Origin: JAJXWB01 sp046349215
GTDB taxonomy: Bacteria > Pseudomonadota > Alphaproteobacteria > Rhizobiales > Beijerinckiaceae
NCBI GenBank assembly: GCA_046349215.1
Contig: JAXMCV010000002.1
Span: 868,001-932,000, forward strand
Direction of reading: 5' to 3'
Length of the DNA: 64,000 bases
Shown here: piece by piece, positions 43,316-52,901 of the stretch
Position numbering within the stretch: the first letter of the stretch is position 1
Layout of the letters: each line of letters opens with the position of its first letter
Made by a program: the position numbers and the translations under genes
Notes under the pieces: generated by a model
Databases searched by the model: none
The model's input: only the letters and a program-made list of their open reading frames with translations
What the model was told of the DNA's origin: nothing

Positions 43316-44089
43316 CCGGATGAATGCTTTCTCCGCCCGGCGTTGACCTTTCAAACCAGCCGATGCGCTCGTCTCGAAGACCGTGCTGGCTGCGTGATCA
43401 TTGTAGGTCACCGCAAGCGGCGGAAAGCTGACGTAGGAGTCGAGCGCGGAATATGCGCCGTTCAGCATGATGTCCAGCGTGCTGTTGGGAACAATCCGGT
43501 TCATCAACGGAAAGTAGACCTGCGTTTCGCGGACCGGAGTCGCGTACTTCAGGAGCCGTTCCGCGCCGCGCGGCGAAATCGAATAGCAGCACGTGCCGAG
43601 CGCCCGATGCAACCTGAAGAGTTGCGGCGTGACTTCGCGTTTGCGCCATTCCAGAGCATTCCGGCGCAACGCGTCCTGATTGAAGACGAGCGTGCAGTCC
43701 GACAAATTCGGCAGCAAGGCCGCCGAAAGCAGGGAATCGAAATTCCATCCCCAAAGGACGATGTCCCAGGATGCGGGCGCAGCGAGAAGTTCCGCCGTTT
43801 TCGACCTGAAAGCCGAGTGGAGGATGGCGTCGTCCTCGCAGATCGTCGCGGCCTGCGCCGTGTTTCTCACATGTTCCCAGAGGGTCAGATGCGACAAGGC
43901 GTTGCCGACGGCGCCCCTGGTGTAGCTCACGGAACGATCGAATCGTCCCTGCGTGACAAGCGTCTCCATCGACAGCCGTGAGCCGTCGACGGCGGCAAAA
44001 TGTTCCGCGTCGACGAGATCGCCGTTGAGCTTACGGAATCGTGCGAGCCGGTCGGGCGTGCGGGCGAGAGAGATGACGAATGTCTTCAC
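43184..44089 (-). CDS. Glycosyltransferase family 25 protein
   Basis: A 301-residue GT25 (LPS-type) transferase. It starts MKTFVISLARTPDRLARFRK, and carries the acceptor-site GAVGNALSH at 59-67 and the metal-binding EDD at 85-87 in TICEDDAIL. The donor may be UDP-xylose or UDP-galactose. The last 43 residues or so (ERCSRKMSRRRDFMQTI onward) are encoded antisense to the end of uxs and look unlike the family, as if an original stop was lost. The gene converges on uxs. Confidence 0.82.
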   Translation of the reverse strand: MKTFVISLARTPDRLARFRKLNGDLVDAEHFAAVDGSRLSMETLVTQGRFDRSVSYTRGAVGNALSHLTLWEHVRNTAQAATICEDDAILHSAFRSKTAELLAAPASWDIVLWGWNFDSLLSAALLPNLSDCTLVFNQDALRRNALEWRKREVTPQLFRLHRALGTCCYSISPRGAERLLKYATPVRETQVYFPLMNRIVPNSTLDIMLNGAYSALDSYVSFPPLAVTYNDHAASTVFETSASAGLKGQRRAEKAFIRSERCSRKMSRRRDFMQTIVATKQDVEIFDGLHETILQGDSRLP

Positions 44090-44183
44090 GCAGCGTTTCT
44101 ACCAGCGCCGGGGGGGATCGCAAAAGCCCGAGGGTCTTTCGCGCGCGGGACACTGCAGGCGAAATCGCCATCTCCACGTCTGT

Positions 44184-45677
44184 CTAACGCCGCGCCATTA
44201 CGCGGAATTCCCGACCTTCATTCAGCCAGCGCACGCGCTCGTCGCGCAGCATGGTGCGGCGGACCTTTCCGGCGTCGTCGCGAACGGTCTCCGAGGAAAT
44301 CTCGTAGCTTTCGGGATGCTTCGGCTTGCTGAGCAGGTCCGACAGGAATCGCGGCATGTCGGCTACGACGGCGTCGCCGTCCGCTCCATCGCGCAATTGC
44401 AGGACAGCGTGGATGGTCGAGCCGAGGTCGGGATGCGGCAGGCCCACGACTGCGCAGGAAGCAATGTCGGGATGGGCGATCAGCGCCGCTTCGATTTCCG
44501 CGGGATAGACGTTGGCGCCGCCGCGCAGGATCATGTCGGTGCGGCGGTCGGCGAGCCAGATGTAGCCTTCCGCGTCGATGCGGCCGATGTCTCCGAGCGA
44601 TTCCCAGCCGTCGCTCGTGCGCTTCGGCTCGGCGCCGAGGTAATGGTAGGTCGTGCCGGGACCTTCGGCGCTTTTCAGGTAGATTTCGCCGGTTTCGCCC
44701 GGCGGCAGGTCGCGACCGTCTTCGCCTACCACCTTGGCCGCGCCGAGTTCGACGCGACCGACCGAGCCCTTGCGCTTCACCCATTCCGTTCCGGGAATGA
44801 TGGTCGAGGCCTGACGCTCGGTCCCGCCGTAGAGTTCGAACACGCGTTCGGCGCCGAGCCAGCCGATCCATTCCTCCTTCAGCCATTGCGGCATCGGCGC
44901 CGCCATGTGGAACACGACGCGCAGGCTCGAAACGTCGAAGGCTTCCCGCTGCTCTTTCGGCAGCGCCCAGATGCGGCTCATCATCGTTGGTACGAAATTC
45001 ACCCATTCGATCTTCCATTGATCGATCAGCTTCAGGGCTTCGAGCGCGTCGAATTTCGGCATGCCGACGAGCAGGCCGCCTGCGAACAGAGCGGAATGGC
45101 TGATGATAAAGGGCGCATTGTGATAGACCGGACCCGGATTGAGGAGCCGCACGCGTTCGTGCATGACGAGCGGCGGAACCTTCGGATCGGTGACAGCGGG
45201 CTGATGATCGACAATGACTTTCGGGCGGCCGGTAGATCCGCCTGAAGTCATCGCTTTCCAGTAGCGCGCCAGCGGGCCGTCGATCGCGTCATCCGAGAAC
45301 CCTTCGGGCATGAAATCGGCTGGCAGCCTGTTCGGCGCATTCCAGTCGTCCTCGCCGCCGATGACGAGCGCGGGCCGCAGCAATTCGAGGATGGCTGCGG
45401 CTTCGCCGCGCGGAAGTCGGTAGGAAAGCGACGAGGGCGTCGCGCCGCACTTCCAGATCGCGAAGGTCGTCTCGTAGAAGAGATTGGAATTGGGCAGGCC
45501 GACGGCGACGAAATCGCCGGGCCTGACGCCCTTCGCCATGAAGGCGCGCGCCCGGCGGTTGGCGCGACGCTCCAGTTCGCTCCACGAGAGCCGATCTTCG
45601 CCATGCAGGATCGCCAGCGAATCGTGACCGTTCCGCTCGGCGTGCCAGCGCGGAACGTCGGCGATCGGTATCAACAT
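44184..45677 (-). CDS. Acyl-CoA synthetase (AMP-binding), substrate unknown
   Basis: A 497-residue ANL-superfamily adenylating enzyme. The ATP loop is TSGGSTGRPK at 144-153, with later FELYGGTERQASTI, and RTDMILRGGANVYPAEIEAA near the hinge. The C-terminal lysine is in RDDAGKVRRTM. It forms an acyl-adenylate and then the CoA thioester; similar sequences are bile-acid/steroid or cyclohexane-carboxylate CoA ligases, but the acid cannot be told here. ATG 45677 is preferred to 45707. It is divergent from the DUF1236 gene. Confidence 0.88.
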   Translation of the reverse strand: MLIPIADVPRWHAERNGHDSLAILHGEDRLSWSELERRANRRARAFMAKGVRPGDFVAVGLPNSNLFYETTFAIWKCGATPSSLSYRLPRGEAAAILELLRPALVIGGEDDWNAPNRLPADFMPEGFSDDAIDGPLARYWKAMTSGGSTGRPKVIVDHQPAVTDPKVPPLVMHERVRLLNPGPVYHNAPFIISHSALFAGGLLVGMPKFDALEALKLIDQWKIEWVNFVPTMMSRIWALPKEQREAFDVSSLRVVFHMAAPMPQWLKEEWIGWLGAERVFELYGGTERQASTIIPGTEWVKRKGSVGRVELGAAKVVGEDGRDLPPGETGEIYLKSAEGPGTTYHYLGAEPKRTSDGWESLGDIGRIDAEGYIWLADRRTDMILRGGANVYPAEIEAALIAHPDIASCAVVGLPHPDLGSTIHAVLQLRDGADGDAVVADMPRFLSDLLSKPKHPESYEISSETVRDDAGKVRRTMLRDERVRWLNEGREFRVMARR

Positions 45678-45778
45678 GTGCGTTTCCTTTGTGCAGCAGC
45701 GCGGCATCGTCGGCGGAACCTGTTCCGTCCGGGGCCGTTCTTGAGGCGGGGTGGCTTATCCTGAACCGGGAATCTGAC

Positions 45779-46192
45779 ATGCGCAAAGCGATTCAAGCAT
45801 TTGTCCTATGCGTGGCGGCGGCGGCGCCGCTAACCGCACAGGCCCAGGGCGTCGTCGGCGGCGCAGCCCGCGGTGTGGAAGAGGGCGCTCGCGCCGCCGG
45901 ACCGCCCGGTGCGATTGTCGGAGGCGCCGTCGGCGCCGTGACGGGCGGCGTGGCCGGCTTGCTGGGCGTCGACCAGCGTCCGCGGTTTCGTGAATATGTC
46001 GTGCGGGAGCATGTACCGTCCTATCGCTGGGGCGGTCGGGTGGTCGTCGGCGCGACCCTGCCCGTGGAAGGCGTCACCTATTACGAGGTTCCCGCCGAAT
46101 ATGGCGTGACGGGCTATCGCTACACGGTCATCAACGATCGGCCGGTTCTGGTGGAGCCGCGCTCCCATCGTATCGTGGAAGTGATCGACTGA
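45779..46192 (+). CDS. DUF1236-type periplasmic protein
   Basis: A 137-residue protein with a Sec signal peptide (residues 1-22, ending AQA), a Gly/Ala-rich hydrophobic stretch (GGAVGAVTGGVAGLLGV, about 48-64) and the DUF1236-like C-terminal domain (VTYYEVPAEYGVTGYRYTVI, then RIVEVID). This domain is repeated in many Hyphomicrobiales envelope proteins and its role is unknown. ATG 45779 is chosen over 45689 because of the signal peptide. A strong hairpin follows. Confidence 0.75.
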   Translation: MRKAIQAFVLCVAAAAPLTAQAQGVVGGAARGVEEGARAAGPPGAIVGGAVGAVTGGVAGLLGVDQRPRFREYVVREHVPSYRWGGRVVVGATLPVEGVTYYEVPAEYGVTGYRYTVINDRPVLVEPRSHRIVEVID

Positions 46193-46199
46193 GCCAGGC

Positions 46200-46225
46200 C
46201 CGCCGCCGGCGCTCGCCGGCGGCGG
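46200..46225 (+). terminator. Strong hairpin after the DUF1236 gene
   Basis: CCGCCGCCGGCG (46200-46211) pairs with CGCCGGCGGCGG (46214-46225), a perfect 12-base stem with a nominal 2-base loop. No T-run follows, so Rho-independent termination is only possible. Confidence 0.5.
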
Positions 46226-46281
46226 TTGACGCGGGCGGGCCGGCAGGGTCTCCTTGGCGCCTGTCATCGCACGGAGCCCGC

Positions 46282-47445
46282 ATGCCGATCGTCAACCGCG
46301 TTGCCGAACTCGCCGACGAAGTCGCCGCCTGGCGACAGGATTTTCACCAGCATCCGGAGCTTCTGTTCGAGGTGCATCGAACGGCGGGCGTCGTCGCCGA
46401 GAAGCTCAAGGAATTCGGCTGCGACGAGGTCGTGACAGGCATCGGGCGGACCGGCGTCGTCGGCGTCATCAAGGGCCGCAAGGGCGATGGTCCGACCATT
46501 GGCCTGCGCGCCGACATGGACGCGCTGCCGATCCCCGAGGCGACCAGCGTCGCCTACAAATCGAAAAATCCCGGCCTGATGCATGCATGCGGCCACGACG
46601 GCCATACAGCGATGCTGCTTGGCGCGGCGCAATATCTCACGGAGACCCGCAACTTCGCCGGGACGGCCGTCGTCATCTTCCAACCGGCCGAAGAGGGCGG
46701 GGGCGGCGGCCGCGAAATGGTCGCCGACGGCGTGATGGAGCGCTTCGGCGTCAAGCAGGTTTACGGCATGCATAATGCGCCGGGCGTTCCGGTTGGCGTA
46801 TTCGCGATCCGCAAGGGCGCGTTGATGGCGTCGGCCGACAGGTTCGAGGTCGAGATCACCGGCCGCGGCGGCCATGCCGCCAAGCCAAACGAATGCATCG
46901 ATCCGATCGTCGCGGGTTCGCAAATCGTCAACGCATTGCAGACGATCGCCTCGCGGACGGTCGACCCGATCGACTCGGTCGTCGTTTCGGTGACGCAATT
47001 CCACGCGGGCACCGCCAACAACATCATTCCGCAGACGGCGCGCCTGACCGGAACGATCCGGGCGCTGAAGAACGAGACGCGCGCGCTGGCCAAGAAGCGA
47101 TTCCACGACATTGTCGATGGCGTCGCGGCGCTGAACGGCTGCGAGGCGAAGATAGACTTCGAGGACGGGTATCCTGTCACCGTCAATCACGCCGAGGAAA
47201 CGGACTTTGCGGTCAAGGTGGCGCGCGAGGTCGCCGGCGCCGACCGCGTGATGGCCGATATGCCGCCGGTCATGGGGGCGGAGGATTTCTCCTACATGCT
47301 GGAAGCGCGGCCCGGCGCCTTCATCTTCATCGGCAACGGCGCGACGGCCGGCCTTCACCATCCGCAATACGATTTCAACGACCAGGCGATTCCGCTCGGC
47401 GTGTCGTACTGGGCGCGGCTGGTGGAGAATGCGCTGCCCGGCTGA
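46282..47445 (+). CDS. M20-family amidohydrolase (hippurate hydrolase-like)
   Basis: A 387-residue zinc amidohydrolase of the M20D group. The metal-binding HACGHDGHTAM is at 101-111 (Cys103, His105), the catalytic Glu pair is in QPAEEGGGG (137-138), and the dimerisation lid occupies about 185-295. The C-terminal His is in GLHHPQYDFND. Such enzymes remove the acyl group from N-acyl amino acids, IAA-amino acids or hippurate. It stands alone, and converges on the gntK gene with 5 bases between. Confidence 0.93.
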   Translation: MPIVNRVAELADEVAAWRQDFHQHPELLFEVHRTAGVVAEKLKEFGCDEVVTGIGRTGVVGVIKGRKGDGPTIGLRADMDALPIPEATSVAYKSKNPGLMHACGHDGHTAMLLGAAQYLTETRNFAGTAVVIFQPAEEGGGGGREMVADGVMERFGVKQVYGMHNAPGVPVGVFAIRKGALMASADRFEVEITGRGGHAAKPNECIDPIVAGSQIVNALQTIASRTVDPIDSVVVSVTQFHAGTANNIIPQTARLTGTIRALKNETRALAKKRFHDIVDGVAALNGCEAKIDFEDGYPVTVNHAEETDFAVKVAREVAGADRVMADMPPVMGAEDFSYMLEARPGAFIFIGNGATAGLHHPQYDFNDQAIPLGVSYWARLVENALPG

Positions 47446-47450
47446 TCCGT

Positions 47451-47975
47451 TCAGGCGCCGATCGCCCGCGCGATGTCTGCGGCGATCTGGGCGGGCGTTC
47501 CGGAAATCGAAACGCAGATGGCGCGCTCGTCGGGCGTCGGCCGCTCGAGGGTCGCGAACTGGCTGTCGAGCAGGCTCAGCGGCATGAAATGGTCCTTGCG
47601 CGCGCTCATGCGCGCATGGATTTCATCTTTCGATCCGTCCAGCAGCACGAGGCGCACGTCGTCGCGCGCGCCGACCAGCACATCGCGATAGATGCGTTTC
47701 AGCGCGCTGCACGAGACGATGGCGTGAGCGCCGTCTGCGCGCGCCTTGTCGATATGCGCTGCGATGGCCGCGAGCCACGGCTTGCGGTCGTCGTCGTTCA
47801 GCGGCTCGCCGGCGCTCATCTTTGCGACATTGGCCGGCGGATGAAATACATCGGCATCGGAATAGGGCCAGCCGAGCTGCTGCGACAGCGCCGCGCCAAT
47901 CGTCGACTTGCCGGAGCCGGAAACGCCCATCAGCACGACGACGGCGGGCAGGGACGATTGCGCCTTGCCGGTCAC
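47451..47975 (-). CDS. gntK: Gluconokinase
   Basis: A 174-residue P-loop kinase that makes 6-phosphogluconate from gluconate. The Walker A is GVSGSGKS at 17-24, and the family markers are YSDADVFHPPANVAKM and the C-terminal LLDSQFATLERPTPDE. The start overlaps the stop of zwf by 4 bases, so it is the third gene of gnd-zwf-gntK. It would join gluconate to the pentose phosphate and Entner-Doudoroff routes. Confidence 0.93.
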   Translation of the reverse strand: MTGKAQSSLPAVVVLMGVSGSGKSTIGAALSQQLGWPYSDADVFHPPANVAKMSAGEPLNDDDRKPWLAAIAAHIDKARADGAHAIVSCSALKRIYRDVLVGARDDVRLVLLDGSKDEIHARMSARKDHFMPLSLLDSQFATLERPTPDERAICVSISGTPAQIAADIARAIGA

Positions 47976-49474
47976 GCGAGCGGCCTCCAGCGGCGGTGGT
48001 CGCGCGCGAGCAGCGCGTCAGCCTCGGCAGGACCGCCAGAACCCGCGCGATAGAGCGCAAGTCCCTGCTCGCCGGCCTTCTTCCAGGCTTGCAGAAAGGG
48101 ATCGACAGCCCGCCAGCCGGCTTCGACGCCGTCGTCGCGCTGGTAGAGTATGCCGTCGCCGATCATGCAGTCGAGCAAAAGCGTCTCGTAGCCGGTCGCC
48201 GGCGCCGCATCGAAATAATCGGAATAGCGGAATGTCATGCCGACCCGCTGGATGCCGAGGCCGGGCCCCGGCGTCTTGGCGTTGAACTGCAGCGTGATGC
48301 CTTCGTCCGGCGCGATCTGGAGGACGAGATAGTTCGAGCGCAGACCCTCGAGGTCGATGCCGCGAAACATGGAAATCGGCGCCTCTCGAAACTTGATGGC
48401 GACTTCCGTATAGCGCTTGGCCAGCGCCTTTCCGGTACGGAGGTAGAAAGGCACGCCGGCCCAGCGCCAATTGTCGATCGACAGCTTCAGCGCCGCGAAA
48501 GTCTCCGTCGTGCTCGCAGGAGAAACGTCCTGCTCGCTTCGATAATCGTCGACATGCTCGTCGCCGATCTTGCCGGCGACATATTGCGCACGCACGGAAT
48601 CGGCCAGCGCCTGCTCGGGACTCACAATGCGGATCGCGTCCAGCGCGCGCGCCTTTTCCGAACGCACGCTCTGAGCATCGAGACGGGCCGGCGGCTCCAT
48701 CGCGACCAGCGAAAGCAACTGGAAGAGGTGGTTTGGCACCATGTCGCGCAGGGCGCCGGTCTCGTCGTAGAAGGAGCCACGACGGCCGATGGTGACTGTC
48801 TCAGCCACGGTGATCTGCACGTGATCGACATGCTCGCGCTTCCAGATCGGCTCGAACAGGCCGTTGGCGAACCGCAGCATCAAGATGTTCTGGACGGTTT
48901 CCTTGCCGAGGTAATGGTCGATCCGGAAGATCTGGTCCTCGTGCAGGACAGCGCGCAGCTCGGCGTTCAATTTCATCGCCGAGGCGAGATCCGAGCCGAA
49001 GGGCTTCTCGACGATTACGCGCGCAAAGCCCGCGTCTTCCCTTGTCAGGCCGACATCGCCCAGCGCCCGCACGGTGGGGCCGAAACCCTTGGGCGGGATC
49101 GCCAGGTAGAAGATGCGATTGCCTTCCGTTTTCTGCTTCGCATCGAGTCCGGCGATGGTTTCGCGCAGCCGGCCGAAGGAATCGGGATCGCCGGCGTCGG
49201 CCACCGCGACCGAAACGCGGGACACGAGATCGTCGACGACCTGACGGTCGCACGCCTCCTTGCAATATTTGCCGAGGCCTTCGCGCAGATGATCGCGCAT
49301 CGCCTGTTCGCCGAATTCGCTGCGGGTCACGGCCAGCACGGCGAACGCCTTCGGCAGCAGGTTCTGCACAGCGAGGTTGTAGAGGGCCGGAAAAACCAGC
49401 CGTTGCGTGAGGTCGCCATTGGCGCCGAACAGGACGAAGACGCAGGGCGGGGCGGGGCGCGGGCTGCCGGTCAT
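47972..49474 (-). CDS. zwf: Glucose-6-phosphate 1-dehydrogenase Zwf
   Basis: A 500-residue G6PDH that makes 6-phosphogluconolactone and NADPH. The N-terminal Rossmann loop is LFGANGDLTQR, the active site is RIDHYLGKE with EKPFG before it, and the C-terminal domain is complete. ATG 49474 (MTGSPRPAPP) begins just past the gnd stop; ATG 49492 (MEKPGS) would overlap gnd and is possible. No 6-phosphogluconolactonase gene lies in this operon. Downstream, gntK overlaps its stop. Confidence 0.95.
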   Translation of the reverse strand: MTGSPRPAPPCVFVLFGANGDLTQRLVFPALYNLAVQNLLPKAFAVLAVTRSEFGEQAMRDHLREGLGKYCKEACDRQVVDDLVSRVSVAVADAGDPDSFGRLRETIAGLDAKQKTEGNRIFYLAIPPKGFGPTVRALGDVGLTREDAGFARVIVEKPFGSDLASAMKLNAELRAVLHEDQIFRIDHYLGKETVQNILMLRFANGLFEPIWKREHVDHVQITVAETVTIGRRGSFYDETGALRDMVPNHLFQLLSLVAMEPPARLDAQSVRSEKARALDAIRIVSPEQALADSVRAQYVAGKIGDEHVDDYRSEQDVSPASTTETFAALKLSIDNWRWAGVPFYLRTGKALAKRYTEVAIKFREAPISMFRGIDLEGLRSNYLVLQIAPDEGITLQFNAKTPGPGLGIQRVGMTFRYSDYFDAAPATGYETLLLDCMIGDGILYQRDDGVEAGWRAVDPFLQAWKKAGEQGLALYRAGSGGPAEADALLARDHRRWRPLA

Positions 49475-49475
49475 G

Positions 49476-50450
49476 CTACCTGGCTTCTCCATGCCCGCCG
49501 AAACCCTTTCGCATGGCGGAGAGGATCTTGTCGGCGAAGGTGGCGTCCTGCCGCGAGCGGAAGCGGGCAAAGAGCGCGGCGGTCAGTACGTTCGCGGGCA
49601 CGGCCTGCTCCACGGCGGCGTCGACCGTCCAGCGTCCCTCGCCGGAATCCTCGACGCGTCCGGTGAAGGAGGCGAGTTGCGGATCGGCGGCAAGCGCCGT
49701 CGCGGTCAGGTCCAGCAGCCATGAGGTGACGACGCTGCCGCGCCGCCAGACTTCGGCGATATCCGCGACGTCGAGATCGAATTTCTCGTCCGGCCTGCGC
49801 CCCTCGTCGCCCGCATGCCGGAGAATATCGAAGCCCTCCGCATAGGCCTGCATCAGGCCGTATTCGATGCCGTTGTGGATCATCTTGACGTAATGGCCCG
49901 AGCCGACGGGGCCGGTGTGCAGGTAGCCCTGCTCGACCCTGCCGTCCCGGCTCTCGCGTCCGGGCGTCTGCGGGATCGCGCCCTTTCCCGGCGCCAGCGC
50001 GGCGAAGATGGGATCGAGACGATCGACCTGCGCCCTGTCGCCGCCGATCATCAGGCAATAGCCGCGATCGAGCCCCCAGACGCCGCCAGAGGTGCCGACA
50101 TCCAGGTAGGCGACGCCGCTCTCCCGCAGCTTCGTGGCGCGGGCGATGTCGTCACGCCAGAACGTGTTGCCGCCGTCGATGATGCAGTCGCCGGCCTGCA
50201 TGTGCGAGGCCGCCTCGAAGATGGCGTCCTCGGTGATTTTTCCAGAGGGCAGCATGATCCAGACCGTGCGTGGCGCGGACAGCTTGCGGACGAGATCCTG
50301 CAGGCCTGTCGCCGGCCTCGCGCCCTCGGCCTTCAGCGCCTCCACGGACCTGGGATCGCGGTCGTAGCAGACGATCTCGTGACCGTTGCGCATGAGCCGG
50401 CGGGCGATATTGCCGCCCATGCGGCCGAGCCCGACAAGACCAATCTGCAT
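49476..50450 (-). CDS. gnd: 6-phosphogluconate dehydrogenase (decarboxylating), short form
   Basis: A 324-residue enzyme that converts 6-phosphogluconate to ribulose 5-phosphate. The cofactor loop is GLGRMG at 7-12, with VDGGNTFWRDD-like substrate region and the catalytic GHYVKMIHNGIEYGLMQ. It is the short (about 300-residue, often NAD-linked) form rather than the 470-residue form. ATG 50450 (MQIGLVGLG) is set by the Rossmann start. It leads the gnd-zwf-gntK operon. Confidence 0.93.
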   Translation of the reverse strand: MQIGLVGLGRMGGNIARRLMRNGHEIVCYDRDPRSVEALKAEGARPATGLQDLVRKLSAPRTVWIMLPSGKITEDAIFEAASHMQAGDCIIDGGNTFWRDDIARATKLRESGVAYLDVGTSGGVWGLDRGYCLMIGGDRAQVDRLDPIFAALAPGKGAIPQTPGRESRDGRVEQGYLHTGPVGSGHYVKMIHNGIEYGLMQAYAEGFDILRHAGDEGRRPDEKFDLDVADIAEVWRRGSVVTSWLLDLTATALAADPQLASFTGRVEDSGEGRWTVDAAVEQAVPANVLTAALFARFRSRQDATFADKILSAMRKGFGGHGEAR

Positions 50451-50536
50451 AAGTCCCTCCTGCCAGCCATGCTGGACAACAGACTTAGGCCGCCACAGGA
50501 TCGGCGCCAAGGCCGCGCGACGGCCAGGGAGGGGAC

Positions 50537-51292
50537 ATGAGGCTGAAGGGCAAGAGCGCCGTCATCACAGGCGGCGCGGGAAACATCGGACTGGCGACAG
50601 CGCGGCGGTTCCTGAACGAAGGCGCGCGCGTGCTGATCGTCGATCGCGGCGACAAGCGCGTATCGCAAGCCTTGCAAGAACTCGCCAGCAATGACGCGCA
50701 CGGGCTGGACGCGGACGTGACCGAGGCTGCGCAGAGCGCGGCCTATGCGGCGGAAGCGAAGAAGCTTTTCGGCGAGACCGACATATTCTTCAACAACGCC
50801 GGTATCGCCGGCGCGGTCGCGCCGATCGTCGCTCATGCCGACGAGGATTTCGACCGGACGATCGCCGTCAACGTCCGGGGCGTGTTTCTCGGGCTGAAAC
50901 ACATGCTTCCCGCCATGCGCGACGGCGGCTCCATCATCTGCACGTCGTCGGTCGCCGGCCTGCGCGGCAGCGCCGGCATGGCCGGCTACGTCGCCAGCAA
51001 ACACGCGGTCGTCGGCCTGATGCGCGTCGCGGCGATCGAGGCGGCGCCACGCAAGATTCGCGTCAACACCATCCATCCCGGTCCGGTCGACGGCGACATG
51101 ATCCAGGAACTGGAGCGCGGCATGGCGCCCAACGATCCGGCGGCGGCGCACCAGCTTATTTCGCAGCGCATGCGGCTCGGCCGCTACATCGAGCGCAGCG
51201 AGATCGCCGATCTCGTGACCTTCCTGGTCAGCGACGAGAGCCGCATGATCAGCGGCGCCACCATGGTGATCGACGCGGCGATGGCGGGCTGA
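50537..51292 (+). CDS. SDR family oxidoreductase
   Basis: A 251-residue classical SDR. The cofactor loop is TGGAGNIG at 11-18, NNAG is at 86-89, and the catalytic Tyr151 and Lys155 are in GYVASKHAVVG. The C-terminus ISGATMVIDAAMAG is typical. It is 4 bases upstream of an acyl-CoA synthetase gene, so the two likely form an operon for oxidising and activating a hydroxy- or carbonyl-acid; the substrate is unknown. It is divergent from gnd. Confidence 0.9.
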   Translation: MRLKGKSAVITGGAGNIGLATARRFLNEGARVLIVDRGDKRVSQALQELASNDAHGLDADVTEAAQSAAYAAEAKKLFGETDIFFNNAGIAGAVAPIVAHADEDFDRTIAVNVRGVFLGLKHMLPAMRDGGSIICTSSVAGLRGSAGMAGYVASKHAVVGLMRVAAIEAAPRKIRVNTIHPGPVDGDMIQELERGMAPNDPAAAHQLISQRMRLGRYIERSEIADLVTFLVSDESRMISGATMVIDAAMAG

Positions 51293-51296
51293 GGAC

Positions 51297-52889
51297 ATGA
51301 ACGCAGACCACACAAGTAGGATCGGCCCGCTCCATCCCTTCAATGGGCTGGATGTTGCGGAACTCGTGCGCATCCGGGCGCGGACGCGCAAGGACCATCC
51401 CTTCCTGATCTGGGAGCCGTTCGAAGGCCGCGGGGAAACGCTGAGCTACGGCGCCTTCCACGATCGCGTGGCGCGGCTGTCGGCCGGCATGGCGAAGCGC
51501 GGGATCAGGCCGCGCGACTATGTGCTGATCCATCTCGACAATTGCCTGGAGACGCTGATCGCCTGGTACGCGTGCGCTGATCTCGGCGCCGTGCCCGTCA
51601 CGACGAATGCGCGTTCGTCGCTCGACGAACTCACCTATTTCGCCGACCATTGCGGCGCGATCGCCGCGATCACGCAGCCGAAATTCGCCGATCTGGTCAA
51701 TCGCGCCTCGAAGAACTTTCGGTTCATCGCCGTCACCTCGCACGACAACGGCGCCGCGCCGGCCGCAGGCCATGCGCCGGGCAAGGATTCGTTCGAGGCG
51801 CTCTACGGCGAGGCGGCGGATGCGCCGCGCCGCGCCATAGACCCCCTGCATCCCATGGGCGTGCAATACACGTCCGGTACGACGTCGCGGCCCAAGGGTG
51901 TGCTGTGGACGCATGCCAACGCATTATGGGGCGCGCGCGTCAACGCCGTGCACGAAGACCTGCACGCCGACGACACGCATCTCGTCTATCTGCCTTTGTT
52001 CCATACCAATGCACAGGCCTATTCGATCCTCGCGACGCTCTGGGCGGGCTCGACCGCCGTGGTCATGCCGCGCTTCTCGGCGAGCCGCTTCTGGCCGGTG
52101 TCTCTGCGCAATCACTGCACCTGGACGTCGCTCATTCCCTTCTGCGTGAAAGCGCTGATGGATATCGAGCGGCCGAGCGCGCATTTCTATCGCCTGTGGG
52201 GCAGCGCGATCTGCGAGCCGCCGACCGATGCGCATTTCGGCGTGAAGACGATCGGCTGGTGGGGCATGACCGAGACGATCACGCATGGAATCGTCGGCGA
52301 CGTGCACATGCCGAACACGCCGCTGTCCTGCGGCAGGCCCGCGCCGGAATATGGCATTCACATCGAGGACGAGGAGGGCAACCCCGTGAAGCCCGGCGAG
52401 ACCGGGCACTTGCTCGTACAGGGGGTGCGCGGGCTTTCGCTGTTCGCGGAATACATCAACAATCCGCAGGCCACCGCCGACAGTTTCGATGAGCGCGGCC
52501 TGTTCAGGACCGGCGACCGCGTCACGCTGCAGGAAGACGGCTCGATCCGCTTCTCGGACCGCGACAAGGACATGCTGAAGGTCGGCGGCGAGAATGTCGC
52601 GGCGTCCGAGATCGAGCGGGTGATCCTGACCACGCCGGGCGTGCGCGAGGTCGCGGTCGTGGCCAAGCCGCATCCGATGCTGGACGAAGCGCCCGTCGCG
52701 TTCGTGATCGCGGAGGAGGCTGCGGCGCCGTCTCCCGAAAAGCTCTCGGCCGCGATCCTCGCCGCCTGCAAGTCGACGCTGGCCGATTTCAAGGTGCCGC
52801 ACGAGGTGCGCGTGGTGAAGGACATGCCGCGTTCGACGCTGGAAAAGGTCGCGAAAGCCGAGCTCCGCAAGTTGCTGAAGCAGGATTGA
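51297..52889 (+). CDS. Acyl-CoA synthetase (AMP-binding), substrate unknown
   Basis: A 530-residue ANL adenylating enzyme. The ATP loop is YTSGTTSRPKG at 191-201, with GWWGMTETITHG and FRTGDRVTLQEDGSIRF later, and DMLKVGGENVAASEIERV at the hinge. The catalytic C-terminal Lys is in RSTLEKVAKAELRK. It resembles crotonobetaine/carnitine-type and medium-chain CoA ligases. The start is ATG 51297, directly after the SDR stop, so they are cotranscribed. Confidence 0.9.
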   Translation: MNADHTSRIGPLHPFNGLDVAELVRIRARTRKDHPFLIWEPFEGRGETLSYGAFHDRVARLSAGMAKRGIRPRDYVLIHLDNCLETLIAWYACADLGAVPVTTNARSSLDELTYFADHCGAIAAITQPKFADLVNRASKNFRFIAVTSHDNGAAPAAGHAPGKDSFEALYGEAADAPRRAIDPLHPMGVQYTSGTTSRPKGVLWTHANALWGARVNAVHEDLHADDTHLVYLPLFHTNAQAYSILATLWAGSTAVVMPRFSASRFWPVSLRNHCTWTSLIPFCVKALMDIERPSAHFYRLWGSAICEPPTDAHFGVKTIGWWGMTETITHGIVGDVHMPNTPLSCGRPAPEYGIHIEDEEGNPVKPGETGHLLVQGVRGLSLFAEYINNPQATADSFDERGLFRTGDRVTLQEDGSIRFSDRDKDMLKVGGENVAASEIERVILTTPGVREVAVVAKPHPMLDEAPVAFVIAEEAAAPSPEKLSAAILAACKSTLADFKVPHEVRVVKDMPRSTLEKVAKAELRKLLKQD

Positions 52890-52901
52890 GTACGGCGGCG
52901 G

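Noticed and set aside
40123..50450. A joint gluconate pathway of the SMP-30 lactonase with gnd-zwf-gntK
   Set aside because: They are 6 kb apart, on opposite strands and separated by unrelated genes; nothing in the sequence ties them.
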